Shown: piece after piece, positions 11,172 through 23,406 of the stretch
Layout of the letters: each line of letters begins with the position of its first letter
Numbering within the stretch: the stretch's first letter is position 1
DNA from: Xenopus tropicalis
Lineage: Eukaryota > Chordata > Amphibia > Anura > Pipidae
NCBI RefSeq assembly: GCF_000004195.4
Contig: NC_030681.2
Location: 138,263,506-138,327,505 of the forward strand
Direction: 5' to 3'
DNA: 64,000 nt
The notes under the pieces: model-generated
What the model was told of the DNA's origin: nothing
The model's input: only the letters and a program-made list of their open reading frames with translations
The model's database searches: none
Made by a program: the position numbers and the translations under genes

Positions 11172-14100
11172 AATCTGAGGCTACAACAACTTTTCCCTTT
11201 TCCAAGGCTTTTGGTACAGTAGTCAATTATGTGAGCTTTGTTTGGAAAGTTACCTGATTTGTTTACATAAGAACATGTCAATAAGGGGGAAATAAAAAAA
11301 AAATCCTTATAGAAAATTAGGTTCCAAATAGAAATAGGGCTACCCTGGCCTCTCAACCTGCCTTTGCAATATATAACATCAGTCCCATGAACCTGAAGGG
11401 ATAATTGATAGTGCTTGAATTTCACAAATTCCCTGCTAATTTAGCCATAGTCACGTCCTACAAACACGTTATCACTGCTCACAGAGGTCACTGTGTAGAT
11501 GACAACATGGAAGTATTAAGTATAGGTAAGGTAAGCTTTGCTAGAACCATCAGAGATATCCAATATAGAGACAGATTCAAATGAATTAGAAAACTTTATC
11601 GCCCGGTACAATTTCAAAATTCCCCATAGCTTTCTATTAAGATTTCATGAGATAAACAATGAGAATTTTTGGATATTATCTGGGCAATACTTTGAAAAGA
11701 ATTTTAGGGTACACTTGTAGAAACATAGCTAAAATGCTTGGTCTACATATATAGAAACCTAAAATTACTGATTTAAGGGGCCATCAAACCACAATGTATC
11801 TGTCTTCCTGGGGGGTTCTATCACCTCACCCAAATTTGGTCAAACATTTTAACATCTTTGTACAACTAATATTGAATAATTACAACTTACCAAAATGGAT
11901 TAACCTTACACAGCTGGTAAGCTTTAATACTCTATGCCAGGGATTTCCATTGTGGTGAATTGTGATTCTGCACCAACCCGCATCAGTTGGGGATCCAGCC
12001 AAAAGCCAGTTAGCTTGTGATATGGAGAATGCCTAGTTGTTCATAGAGGGGCCAAGAAGCACCCAAGGCAAGGATGGCTATCTTCACCTCCACCCCCATA
12101 GTCCCACCACCTCATTACTGATAGGAAGGTTTGGTGCTGGACACAGACTAGGTTATACTGAAAGAGTGAAAACAGACAAGGAGATGAGCTGCACACAGAG
12201 CTGCTGTGTGTGTATTGAAACAAACTTGTTTGCACCCCCTTAAAAAAAAAAAAAAAACTGCACCCTAGGCAGGTGCCTCTGCTGCCTACCCAAGTTCTGA
12301 ACCTGGGTGTTTTCTTTAATATTGCAGTTAGCTAAGAGATGATTTGTGCACATTATTCAGATATCCTTCACTATTGTAACCATGGCGGACCTGTTAGTTA
12401 GCTTGAATAAAAAATGGTTTTTGGAAATAGCTCTTAGCAGGGCAGATTTCTGATTGGGGCGCACCTTTGGCCGCCCACCAACCTCGACCAAGAATGCACC
12501 CCCCCCCCCGCGCGCATGCGCGTCACTTTACTTTAGATGGAGCATTGGGGAGAGGACCTGCTAAAGTTTCTGTGCGTCCTCTGCCCATTGCTCGGTATAC
12601 AGGCAAAATTTTCATGCGTGGCAGGGTGGCATGCCAGCCCTAAATTTCTGCCGCCCTAGGCCTAGGCCTTTGTAGCCTCGCCACAAATCCGGGCCTGGCT
12701 CTTAGTACAAGTTGATCCAGGGACTGGTTGGGAGTAAATTGCCATCTTGAAGACAGGAAGGAATTCTTTACCTCTCTTAGGCAAATTAGAGAGGCTTTCA
12801 CCTTCCTCTGGATTAACTAGCAGTTAGGCAGGTTTATATAGACAAAAAGGGTGAACTCAGTGGGTGTGTATAGTGCATACCCACTTAATAAAACAGCAGT
12901 TCATGGTGTAAAAAAAAAAAACCAAGAACTGTAATAAACTGTTTCTCTTATAAGGCAGATGCGGGGTGCAAATTTCCTTACAGTCAGTTGTGCTAAAAAT
13001 CCCATTGATTAAAGTTACTTGCATCAATATATACTACTTATACTTCCATATAGATGCTCTCGGCACTACTGCCTCCTGTTCTAAATTGCGCCGCTGTGGG
13101 AACTCTGTAGCTACCGCCAACCTCTAAAGCAATCGCAGCAGCGCAGTGGCGCCATAAGATTCAGTTGCACACGTGACTCGTTGGAGCACATCTTGTAAAT
13201 AATGCCAACTAGAAAATGTTCATCGCAATAGTGTCTGATTTTCTCCATTTCTCCAATTGCATCAATTTTGACACATCAGTGACATTTAGGGTTGCCACCT
13301 TTTTCCTGGCCTTTTACCAGTCGATAATGTGAGGCGGGACTGAATGCTATGGGGGCTATACCACGAAGAGGGCGGAGCTCTGACACGAGGGGGGGGCAAA
13401 GCTTTTAAAGAATCGATAAAAATGGAGGGAGCTGCAGGGTGGAAGTGGTAATGGGCTGGATGGAGGGAGAGTGGGGGACATTATGGAGGCAGAGTGCCAG
13501 CTGAATTGGGGAGGCTGGAGGCAGAACATTAGGGATTACAGCATGCTTTAACCATCACTATAAATGGCAAATATTACATTATCTATATATATTACAGCAC
13601 ATTAAATAATAAATAGGTACAATCTCATTTCATAGTACATTAAATGTCATAAATGTTTAAGAATAATTGAATTTAGTTCCATAACATCATTCCATGAGGT
13701 ACTCAGAGAGACAAATAATAGCCCCCGGGCCTTGGGTTGCTACCAGATGAAGAAGCATTTGACTCTATAAAGAATAGTATATCCTGCTCATTAGGAGCCA
13801 CTTGTAGCTTCAGAGCCTCAGACATCACCACAGACCCGGCAATTCTACTATTTCCCTGTCTGTACAAAAAGACTTCTGTTATGTAGCTAATAAATGACTG
13901 GGTATTACACCATATATATTATATATTAATACATGTATTGGAAATATTAACTGTACCACTGCTTGGTTGCACAATAATGCACAATAACACTCATTTTGCC
14001 TCTTTGCCAGAACTGTGGTTAATGCAACTTGGTGTCTGACCACAAAGGCACATGCATTCTGGGAAAAACATGATTCATTGTGAGAAATACATGATTTGTA

Positions 14101-15702
14101 TCTAAAAACTGCACTTTTCATGTCTACAGGGAACGTTTGATACAATTAAGTTAGTACTAATTCACTTGCCTCAACTCAGGGGTGTATTTTGGTCTGGTGC
14201 CACCCTAGAGGGCATATTTTTTTCAATAACAAAGGGCAATGCTGCCTTTGTGCGGTAATCCCTAGTGACCAATCAGTAATTAGAGTTGCTCAGTTTATAG
14301 AAGAAGAATAAAGAACACAGAACTTTTATTGGAATACTGCACTGCACAGGTTCCTGGTGTTATCTGAAGGCTTTTATACCAGGTACCAATGATATATCTA
14401 ATACCTGGCAGAGAAAAAGGATGCAGGCATAAAAACAAACAGACTAATTAAGGAATCAGTGGACATTCAGGGACTTTCAGGTCCATTATGGGTTCTTTTA
14501 TCAGGCCCCTCTGCTTATGAGGTGACTTTACAATTTATCACTGGCACTAACACTGACCATGCCTGCCTGGCAAGGAGCTTATCCACCTCTCCTCATCCAT
14601 CTCTGTTCTCCCAGATCAGTGGCCTTCAAACATGAACCACTGCCTGCTCAGCTGGGGATCCCTGCACTCACTTACCCCATTGTGGCTGTTCTTGAGGGTC
14701 TTGCTCCTCTTCTGCTCCTTTCTTTTACCCCTCTTATTAGTTCCCCACTGGTATAAATTGCATGGCTACAGAAGCTGGTAAAGTACAATTCAAATGCTCC
14801 ATGAAGCTCATCAATGGAAGGATTTTGGGACCCAAATGATAGTTCTCCAAAGCAGATTGTTACTTTCTATTTGCAGAAATCAGTCTTTTGGAGTGTGACA
14901 GTGCTATCAGTCGTGATATTTTGGGGCTCGAACCCTTAAGTCTAGGAAATGTTTCTGACAGAACCAAACAGTAGCAGAGAGACTCATATTGGGCCACACA
15001 ACACTATTTAATAGACCATGAAGCTGCGGCTCTAATTGGAAATGTTAGAATCCGGCACAGGTAGAATTTGTTTCTGGACAGGATTCAATATTGTGACAGA
15101 CAGCAGACCTGCTGCTCTCGCTTTGATTTGTTTGCTAAGTTTAAGTGGATAAATGTGTCAATTACAGTGACGGAATTAAAGGAGCCCTCCTGAGAGGCCG
15201 TAGCCATACCAACCTTATTAATTACACCTAAGAACTGAGCTTATGTGACATGTTCAGCCGACTGTATGATTGATACTCTCATTACTTTCCGCCTGCAGAA
15301 GCCAATGGGTTCCTTCTCATGAGTTTATTGGATACAAAATATTGGACTTACTGAGAAGGCAGACAGATTTTTGGCAAAAGTCTTCAGGTAGGGTTGGTTT
15401 TAGGGCAGGGCAATGAGGCCATTTAACCTGGACTCCCATCTGGGGTACAGAAGGTGTCACTGTAAGGAGTCCCACCATTGCCAGGACCATAAAAAATCAA
15501 TATTTTGTTCTGTTCAGTATAGCATTGGGGAATGGGAGCTTATATTCCCCTTGGTCATAGAAGAAAAGTAGTTTTTGTGATTGGGCTTCTAGCTATTTAG
15601 CTTGGATTATCTAAGGGGTCTGTCTTGTGTATAAAAAGGGATGTGGCCTTTGAGCCCATTGACTGCAAATTGTCATTAAATTAGGGTGGTGCAGGGTGCT
15701 TT
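11172..15702. repeat. Tandem duplication, copy 2 (noncoding)
   Basis: Near-identical to 1-4527; the coordinate offset drifts from 11171 to 11175 through single-base homopolymer changes. The copies part after GTGCTTT: copy 1 continues into retroelement leader at 4528, copy 2 into unrelated DNA at 15703. It carries the same GC-rich patches as copy 1 and no recognisable exon. Confidence 0.93.
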
Positions 15703-17206
15703 TGTGAGTTAGCGGGTGCCATCAGGGCAGGATGCTGCTGTGCCATGTACTCTGGGCCTGCGGTATGGCACGTGGTACATACAAGGCTGTGTTGTCTTTA
15801 CTGCTGTGTCTGGATCTTACAAATATTATGTCAGCGCCCCTAGAATTTGAGCCTTAAGAATGACTGTGCAGGTTTTACTTATGGGGTGGGCACCTTGGGT
15901 TCCTTGCAGGTAGCAACTGGCCAAATAAAAGGCAGCTTTGCATCAGGATCCATCAGGGTAACTTTAGCCTAGAAATACACAAAAATGAAGAAGGTGGGCG
16001 CACTCCAAGGCTTAGTAAAATATGCAAGTACAATGGAAGTGCAACTAATCTGGCCAAATTAGCTGAGAATATAAAAGAGAGACGAAGGATTAAAGGAGAA
16101 GGAAAGTCATTTTGCCATTTTACAGCCAATAGATTAGCCATATTAGAGCCACCTAGAACATTATATTTATTCTGCAGAAAGCTTTAACCATAGCTTAGAT
16201 CACACATTCTGATGGGAGTGGAGTGAATACTTATGGGAGGGGAGAGCAGGAGAAGGGAGAGAGGAGAGAGCTGTGCAGACTCGGGCCCCGGGAATGAATG
16301 AGAGGAAGTCAGATACCCAAAGAACATGTTTACAAAAAAGGAGACAAGAAATCCTGTGTTTCTTTTGATAGAGGACTCTATGGCTATGTGCCTGTGGCTG
16401 TATTTCCAAAGCAGCCAATAAAATATTTGCGTTTAAACTGGTGACCAGTAAATGCTGCCTCCTGATTGGTTGCTGTGGGTTACTGCTCCTGGGCAAACTT
16501 TGTGCCTTTTATTACATATGGATGTTATTATCGGAAGTGCATGTATTTTCGTTATGCTTATGAAACTGACAAGCCACCATACCACGTCAAGGTAAAACCC
16601 ACATGGTGGCCCTAACTATTTACCTCCAGTCGTATTTTTCATAGGTTGGCACCTCCCTAAATGGTTGCATTTCTTGGCATAAGTGACTCCTAGCCTATCT
16701 TCTTACCTCAATATAATGATAAGTAATGATGTAATGATGTGTCATTTTTTTCTGAAATAACTGTTTTTTAAAAGGCTTTTATCTTTAGACATTACTTTCA
16801 GAATCTCAGTTTTTGAAATCGCCTGGAAATGTCACAACCGCCGCTGTATGGGGGCCTCAGAAAAAGGCAGATATTCGGCGGGCGATGGCGTTATCTAATG
16901 AGGTTTCCATTTTCTGCTGTAGCGGTGAGTCACAGCAGTTGGCTTGCAAGTTATCAGATCTGCGCGTCCATCTGCTCGATACGAAGGCTACATATTGCTG
17001 CAAAGCTGGTGTGAAGTGCTCAGCTAACGTGAATATTAGATTTTGCCTTCATGCAGAAAATGAATGACACCAAACTACCAAATAAGTCTTTCTTGTGCAG
17101 CGTAGAGGGCAATAATGGGGCTTATCGGCCTTATATCTTTCTCTATTGATCTAAACAACGTTGAATTGTGATCTCAGAGACTGTATAATGTAGGGAAGAA
17201 GCAGGG
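15703..17206. other. Unique DNA after the duplication, no gene seen
   Basis: No convincing exon on either strand. A segment at 16440-16510 (TTGGTTGCTGTGGGTTACTG with CTCCTGGGC) matches one end of the inverted-repeat element at 50075-50203, so it is probably a fragment of that family. The remainder is AT-rich sequence without recognised structure. Confidence 0.5.
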
Positions 17207-17291
17207 CAGTGACCTAACTGCTGGTCCAGGGACCTCTCACATTCGGGCCTCAGTGGGCGCAATTCGTGCTCCCCTGGTAGTTACGTCACTG
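17207..17291. mobile_element. Very short hAT-like MITE
   Basis: The 85-base segment begins CAGTGACCTAACT and ends with the complement of CAGTGACGTAACT. Such ends are typical of nonautonomous hAT elements in vertebrates, and a longer relative with similar ends lies at 40164-40364. No clean 8-bp target duplication is visible, so the call rests on the termini. Confidence 0.5.
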
Positions 17292-17392
17292 CAGAGAACA
17301 GTTGCAGTCAATATGCCTCTTACATCTGTTATGGTTCCAAATATTATTCAATGGAAAGTGCCCTACTGGCCACACACAGAGCAGTGACAGGT

Positions 17393-17756
17393 AGAAGGGG
17401 CAGACAAAAAGGATCAGATTTATAAAATGCTGCATATATAGATTTATTTCAATAATTCACGAACATATAAGCAAAATTATCCTTGATTTTGCTCTCTAGG
17501 AAACTTTTCTTTCCTTTTTATAGTTTATCCACTGGGCATAGTTAGTTAATTTGTTTTTGTTTTTCTCTATTTAAATTACTTATTTTGTTTCTCTGTAAGC
17601 ATTCTATTTTCTTCATTTCTTATCTTTTTGAAGGACAAACTATCGAATGTGACTATTGTTGTACAACCTATGTTTAAATAATTTGTCATTATTCATCCTA
17701 CATGTTTATTGCAAAATTTCAATAAAATGTAAAAAAAAAAAAAGAAGGGGCAGACA
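17393..17756 (+). mobile_element. Poly(A) retrocopy with 14-bp target duplication
   Basis: The 14-mer AGAAGGGGCAGACA occurs at 17393-17406 and again at 17743-17756. Between them lie about 336 bases ending in AATAAA (about 17720), 11 bases and a run of 13 A. The combination of poly(A) signal, A-tail and long direct repeats is the signature of target-primed insertion by L1-type machinery. The body is AT-rich without a coding frame and looks like a 3' UTR, either of a 5'-truncated LINE or of an mRNA. I could not identify the parent. Confidence 0.8.
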
Positions 17757-18518
17757 CCACTCCTAATACTATTATATGTAAAGCATCCTATTTAGTGCAC
17801 ACAATGCATCCTCGCTCAGGAGGAAGCCGGAAGTGGCGAAACGCGTCAGCGGTGAGAGAGAGGAGGAGCACTGTACAGGGCAGGACTGCTGAACCCAGGA
17901 ACGACACTGCAGGTCGTGAACAGGGAAAGAAAAAGAGCAGCCGCCTGATCCATACCAGTGACTCCTGCGCATCCTATACTCTGTTTTAAATTCACAGAAG
18001 GGGAAGGGAAACGGAAAGGTCGTGGAATTAACCTAAAATTGCTAAAGTTGGAAATTTACCTATGTGAAGTGGTTCCTAACACTGCCTGAAATTAAGAGGT
18101 GGAAAGCAGAAAGTCGGGAGCTACAAGCGAACCAATCGGATGCCATATAAACCCAAGGGGGTCTGTAAGTAGATTGGCAATCGGAAAGGGATATCACAAC
18201 TGGGCACAAAAGGTGATATAAGTGATATAAGTAAAAGTCATCAGTGGTGTTAAAAAGCACATGAGAGTGCACATTGTGAAGTAATAACAGTATTACGCTA
18301 TATATATTTTTTTTTTCTTCTTTTTCTTTTCCTCATAAGACCTCATCGCTAAGTATAAAGCAGAAGAGGGCACTTTGGAGTAATTTATTGAACAATGCTG
18401 TGAATGGCAGACCTCAGCACTAAAAGGGAGCAACTTGACACCTGTTTCCAGTCCCTGGGCATCAGTTGGGTGCCTTACTGTATTTAAACTGGTGACAAAG
18501 GAACAAAGGAACTCCCAC
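17757..18518. other. Noncoding, with a GAAACGCGT-type repeat motif
   Basis: At 17815-17850 the sequence CTCAGGAGGAAGCC...GGCGAAACGCGTCAG resembles an abundant amphibian interspersed motif, and a related form in the other orientation is at 60180-60215. A T/C-rich run is at 18305-18325. No gene is visible. Confidence 0.45.
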
Positions 18519-19310
18519 ATTGATGATCCCTCGCAACCCTGGCCCTCACGTTTTCTATGTCTAACCTCCTCTTTTGAGCTCCAGCAGTGGACTAATGTTC
18601 CGACTCATAAGGATGGCCACTTTCTGGACTTAGTCTTTACCAAAAATCTGTCCCTTTCTGATTTTAACAGTGTCCCCTTTCCCTTCTCTGACCATCACCT
18701 CGTTACATTTTCTGTCTCTCACTCTCCTTCCCAACCTGCTCCTTCCCCCGCTGTATTAATTAGAAACACACGTGACGTAGATCTCCCGGCCTTAGCTCGC
18801 TCTTTCAGGTCCAGTCTCTCCTCCTTTAATGAGTTGTCTGACCCTGATACCCTGCTTTGCGAGTACAACAGAATACTATCCTCCACCATTGATTCATTTG
18901 CACCCCTTCAGCCTAAGCGCACTCGGGTGCAAAACCCCCGCCCCTGGCTGAATGTGCAGACCAAATTCCTACGCTCCTGTGCGAGGTCTGCGGAACGTAT
19001 GTGGAGGAAATCCCGTACGCAAGCAGACTTTATCCACTATAAATTCCTATTAGCCTGCCTCAATTCTGCCCTGTCGAAGGCTAAACAGGAATACTACAAC
19101 ACCCTCATAAACAGTAATAAATCCAACCCAAAACGCCTATTTTCCATATTCAATACCCTTCTGCATCCCTCGCAGACTCCATCACCTGACTTTATGCACT
19201 CTCCCCAGGACTTTGCTGATTTCTTCCTGAACAAAGTGGAGTCCATCCGCAACCAAATCCCCCCTCTAATAATACTAACCAGCTCCTCCTTCCTCAGCCC
19301 CCCTCTGCAT
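18519..19310 (+). pseudogene. LINE endonuclease C-terminus and linker (fragment)
   Basis: The frame shows PTHKDGHFLDLVFT and then SDHHLVTF (about 18686). The second is the final conserved SDH motif of apurinic-type endonucleases of LINEs. A basic linker with NPRPWLN and a row of arginines follows, usual ahead of the reverse transcriptase in L2/CR1-type proteins. The frame runs on to a stop near 19334, but the homologous reading changes phase between about 19285 and 19310, probably in the C-run near 19300. There is no plausible start; the open frame upstream of 18519 is not LINE-like. Confidence 0.8.
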
Positions 19311-20453
19311 GTCTTAGCTCATTTGGTCCCGTAACTGGCTCTGAAGTCTCCCGACTTCTTTTGTCCGCTCCCCTCACCACTTGCTCTTTAGACCCTATGC
19401 CTTCTTCTCTTCTCAAACACTGTGCTGCTGAGCTTACTCCGGCTCTTACTCACATCTTCAACTCTTCTCTGTCTTCTGGAAGTTTCCCCTCTTCTTTCAA
19501 ACAGGCCTGTGTCAAGCCCATCCTTAAAAAGGCCACGCTGGACCCGTCCTGTCTCTCTAACTACCGTCCTGTCTCGCTCCTACTGCTTGCCTCCAAAATC
19601 TTAGAGTGCATTGTCTTCTCCCGTATAACTAACTTCCTTAATGCACATAATTTACTGGACCCGCTGCAATCTGGCTTTCGGCCTGCGCACTCTACTGAGA
19701 CAGCGTTGTGCAGAGTTATGAATGATCTTCAGGTTGCCAAAGCCAGTGGTCACTTTTCTGTACTAATCCTCCTAGATCTATCGGCTGCGTTTGATACAGT
19801 TGACCACTCCCTCCTAATGCAAATTATGCATTCGATTGGTCTCCGTAGTCAGGCTGCATCCTGGATCTCTTCCTACCTCTCTAACCGTTCATTCACTGTC
19901 TCCTATGCTAACAAAATCTCATCTCCAGTTCCTCTTAATGTGGGGGTACCCCAAGGCTCTGTACTTGGGCCGTTGTTGTTCTCCCTTTACACGCTGTCTT
20001 TGGGAGATCTTATCCGTTCATTTGGCTTCAAATACCATCTGTATGCTGATGATATCCAAATTTACTTTTCGACCCCTTCATTAACAGTTGAAACTGAGAC
20101 TCAAATCTCTAACTGCCTCCTGGCTATCTCCAATTGGATGAACCAACGCCACCTCAAACTGAACCTAACAAAAACCGAACTAATGATCTTTCCGCCTAAG
20201 CCTGGTCCTACTCCCCCCTTTTCTATCTCTATTGAAGGCACCCTCATCAACCCTGTCAATTCCATGCGTTGTTTGGGGGTGATCTTTGACTCCAGTCTCT
20301 CCTTCTCTGACCATACTAACACCACTGTCAAAACCTGTCACTTTTTCTTACGCAATATTGCCAAAATCCGGCCCTTTCTTTCTACTGTAACAGCTAGGCT
20401 GCTCATGCACGCGCTCATCCTATCCCGACTTGACTACTGTAACCTGCTCTCTA
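19300..20453 (+). pseudogene. LINE reverse transcriptase (fragment)
   Basis: This continues the linker in another frame and gives a reverse transcriptase with [22 protein letters not shown], a [11 protein letters not shown] motif (first catalytic Asp), [13 protein letters not shown] and the catalytic YADD at 20042-20053. After the thumb-like RLDYCNLL the sequence becomes unrelated and stops at 20545, so the C-terminal part of the protein and the element's 3' tail are missing. The retained motifs are intact, but the frameshift and both truncations make it nonfunctional as it stands. Confidence 0.85.
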
Positions 20454-21533
20454 AGTCTGGGGGGCCACATCTCCCCATGTGCTATTGTCTCGCTGTGGGG
20501 AGAACTCAGTACCCAAGTTGTGGGGGGAGAGGGCGTTGGAATTGAGCCTGAGCCAAGGTGTCACATGTAGGTGGGGTTGGCCAATGGGGGTGATTGGGGG
20601 AAAGGCATGCCTTGGGCACCCTCATGTGTAATCCCAGCACTGATTTGCAATGGTGGAATCCTTTACTTGCAGCATTGGCTTGGGGTTTGATGTGCCATCA
20701 CTGCACAAGTTTTAACTTTTAATAACCAATGAACAGTTAAGAAAGAGGGTCCAAATTACTTTGATTAATTTGGTTTGAAGCAGATATTGTAAACAATCCC
20801 CTTAGTCTCTGTGTTTATAAAAGTGAGTAATTGTCTCTTTTTCCACCCAATAACCCATATTTATGCAATTATTTTACACTACATTAGACATTGGACAAAC
20901 TATTCTAGTTAATGGACTAGAGCAGGAGCAGCTAGCTCCCACTTCTGCTCGTACTAAACACAAGGAGAATGTAAAAAATATGTAGGGCTTAATTTATTAT
21001 TAGTGGGTACAGAAATGGGCACAAAATTGGGGAGGGAACATATCTTGCCATTTGCACATTGTCTCCTTCGTAATGATAACAAAGTAAGGGCTGCAGGATG
21101 GATTTTCCCCTAATGTGCATATGAATGAATATAATATATTTCCAACACTTTCTCCCTTCACACATATTTCTGTAATTTTACAGCTCATTATGTAAAGCAC
21201 CCTGTTCTTGGCTGAATATGAATTCCCATGAAATCTAATCTTAGCCCTGTAACCAAGATACAGTAAAATATATATATACCTACTATACAGCAGTATTTTG
21301 GCCATCTACTTACTGATATATACCATATACTTATTTAGCCAATCATGTGCTTCTGTTGGCTTCCTGGGTAAAAGCTTGGGTCCCAATACAGGGCTAAGAA
21401 GGAGCACTGGGTGAGGGCTACATCAATGGGTCCTTTGTAACTAGAACTAAGTCAGGCCCATGTATGATAATTGCCATCCCTGAGGGTCAATTACTAAAAC
21501 AAACACAATTGTTGTGCATATTAGCACTATTCA
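20454..21533. other. Noncoding DNA, nothing recognised
   Basis: Starts at the abrupt end of LINE similarity. The first 250 bases are G-rich; the remainder is AT-rich with only short frames. No tail or target duplication for the LINE was found. Confidence 0.4.
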
Positions 21534-21880
21534 TTAAAGGGGAGGTTTTCATACTTTTTGAATTATTTGCCTTCTTCTACTGATTCTTTCCAGCTTTCAA
21601 ATGGGGGTCACTGACCCCAGCAGCCAAAAACTATTGCTCTGTGAGGCTACAATTTTATTGTCAATGCTGTCTTTTATTACTTGTATTCCTGTGTATGGCC
21701 TCATTTATTCATATTCTAGTTTCTTTTTCAAATCACTACCTGGTTGCTAGGTTAAATTGGACCCTAACAACCAAATGGTTGCTAAAATTCCAAACTGGAG
21801 AGCTGCTAAACAAAAAGCTAAATAATTCAAGAATCACTAATAAAAACCAATAAAGACCAATAGTTAGAGAACGGGTTCTT
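21534..21880 (-). mobile_element. T2-type MITE, partial copy
   Basis: Begins TTAAAGGGGAGG and shares the block AATTATTTGCCTTC...CAGCTTTCAAATGGGGGTCACTGA with the complement of the complete element at 38815-39282. One terminus is clear; the other could not be found, and the copy has an internal deletion near the TTAAAGG end. Confidence 0.65.
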
Positions 21881-22670
21881 AGAGTCACCTCATTCTTCCC
21901 TTTGCCAACCCCCAATTCAAACTTGCATTGCTGCAGGACCCTCACTTCTTATCGATCCTTTCTTTATTACACACCCAAGCTGCGCTGCGTCTGGGGATCA
22001 TGTTCATTATCAGTTCCTGGTCCTCTAGGAAAATATAGTAGGTGATTCCTATTATTGGCTAACTCAGTAGATTATAAATGCAAGCTTTCGGGACAAGTCA
22101 GGTCCATGCTCCAGGCCTGGTATAATACAGAAACTTGAAAATCATAACATTTATACTCAGCATCTGCAGGGGAGTATGGGATACAGGGGGAAAGCTGTAA
22201 TACAGAAAGGGCTTCCAGATTTCCATGCTGAGATCAGTAACACAGTGGAAGATAGTGATGACTGATGAGCGAGCCGCCCTTATAAGATAAGAATGCTATG
22301 GGCATTATCGATTAGGAGTAACTCTGGAAGGCTTGTCAGATGCTGTAGTGAAATGGATAAATCAATGATGTAATGGAGAGGGGTTTATTTGCGCAGGGAA
22401 GGGAAGGGCAATGAAGAATTTCTCAGAAATATGTTCAATAATGTTGTTGTGGTTTGTGTGGAAGCGTTCATTCTTCTCTTACTTAAAAGGAAATGAGATT
22501 ATTGAGCTCAGCATAAACACACCCGAACTTCCAAAAATATATATATTTTTTTTCTACATAGACATACCGGATTCCGAAATTGAAAAGGAACCATGATAGT
22601 CTGTGCGCTGCCCAGTGTCAGTTCCCCACCCCCCTTAGGCTCATAGTGTAATGCATCACCCTCAAGGAAA
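21881..22670. other. Noncoding, possible repeat fragment at 22075-22170
   Basis: The segment with TGCAAGCTTTCGGGAC and TCCAGGCCTGG has the look of an interspersed frog repeat end. Nothing else was recognised. Confidence 0.35.
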
Positions 22671-23173
22671 ACTATACCCCCAAACAATGTAGGTCTCTAT
22701 AAAAATATATTGTATAAATAGCTCATATGTAAAGCTCTGCTTCATCTAAATAAACCATTTTCATAAAATATACACTTTTTTTAGTAGTATGTGCTATTGG
22801 GTAATCCTAAATAGAAAATTGCCATTTTGAGAATTAAGGGCCGCCCCCTGGGATCATAGGATTCACAGTGCACACAAACAAGCCAAGGCACACATACATG
22901 CTAGGCCCCATCAGCCAATGAATGGGCAGAGTTCTGCCTTTTACTCTCACACTACTTCCTGTTACAGTTAGAGCTGCATTATTTCCTGTCAGCTGATCTC
23001 TGAGGGCGCACACAGCCCATCACTAAATGGCGGCTCAAGGGAAAGGAGGCAAAAGGGCAATATTTACTGATATATATATTCCAGTTTGATTAGATTCTTT
23101 AATAGGGCACTTAACATAATATAAACTATCTGTTGGTTAAGTATTCATTCTGGGGGTATAGTTTTCCCTTTAA
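22671..23173. mobile_element. T2-type MITE (about 500 bp)
   Basis: The left end CAAGGAAAACTATACCCCCA pairs with the right end TGGGGGTATAGTTTTCCCTT followed by TAA, an inverted repeat of about 20 bases. The right terminus has the TTAAAGGRA form of the T2/Kolobok-related family, while the left TTAA has decayed. The interior has no coding capacity. Confidence 0.75.
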
Positions 23174-23406
23174 ATTGTTTCATTGTAAAGTGATGAATTT
23201 TCCTCTGCTTTCCATTGAATCCAGGGTTGGACTGGAATGTCCATGGCCCACTTACAAGGGCCAGGGCCTACTGTTTTTCTTCCTGATGCCCCACTGGCCA
23301 AGTCCAATGCTGATTAAATCTGTTCAACACTCACTATAGACAGCAGAGAACCTTCAAGCCCCAAAATCCATTATTTCACAATAACACAACTCAAACACAC
23401 TATCAT
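23174..23406. other. Noncoding, weak repeat similarity
   Basis: The segment 23222-23290 (GGGTTGGACTGGAATG...) vaguely resembles the hAT MITE seen at 29864, 50385 and 57981, but lacks both termini. Confidence 0.3.

Larger units (their letters stand above)
18519..20453 (+). mobile_element. Truncated non-LTR retrotransposon (L2/CR1-like)
   Basis: The body contains the last part of an endonuclease domain, a linker and most of a reverse transcriptase, in two frames of the same strand. It is truncated at the 5' end (most of the endonuclease and any ORF1 are missing) and at the 3' end, where similarity to the family stops after LDYCNLL near 20453. L2 and CR1 are closely related in this region and Rex1-type elements are not excluded, so the clade is inference. 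Confidence 0.85.

Noticed and set aside
18435..18518. Upstream extension of the LINE frame as its N-terminus
   Set aside because: The residues do not resemble the endonuclease; similarity begins near 18519.
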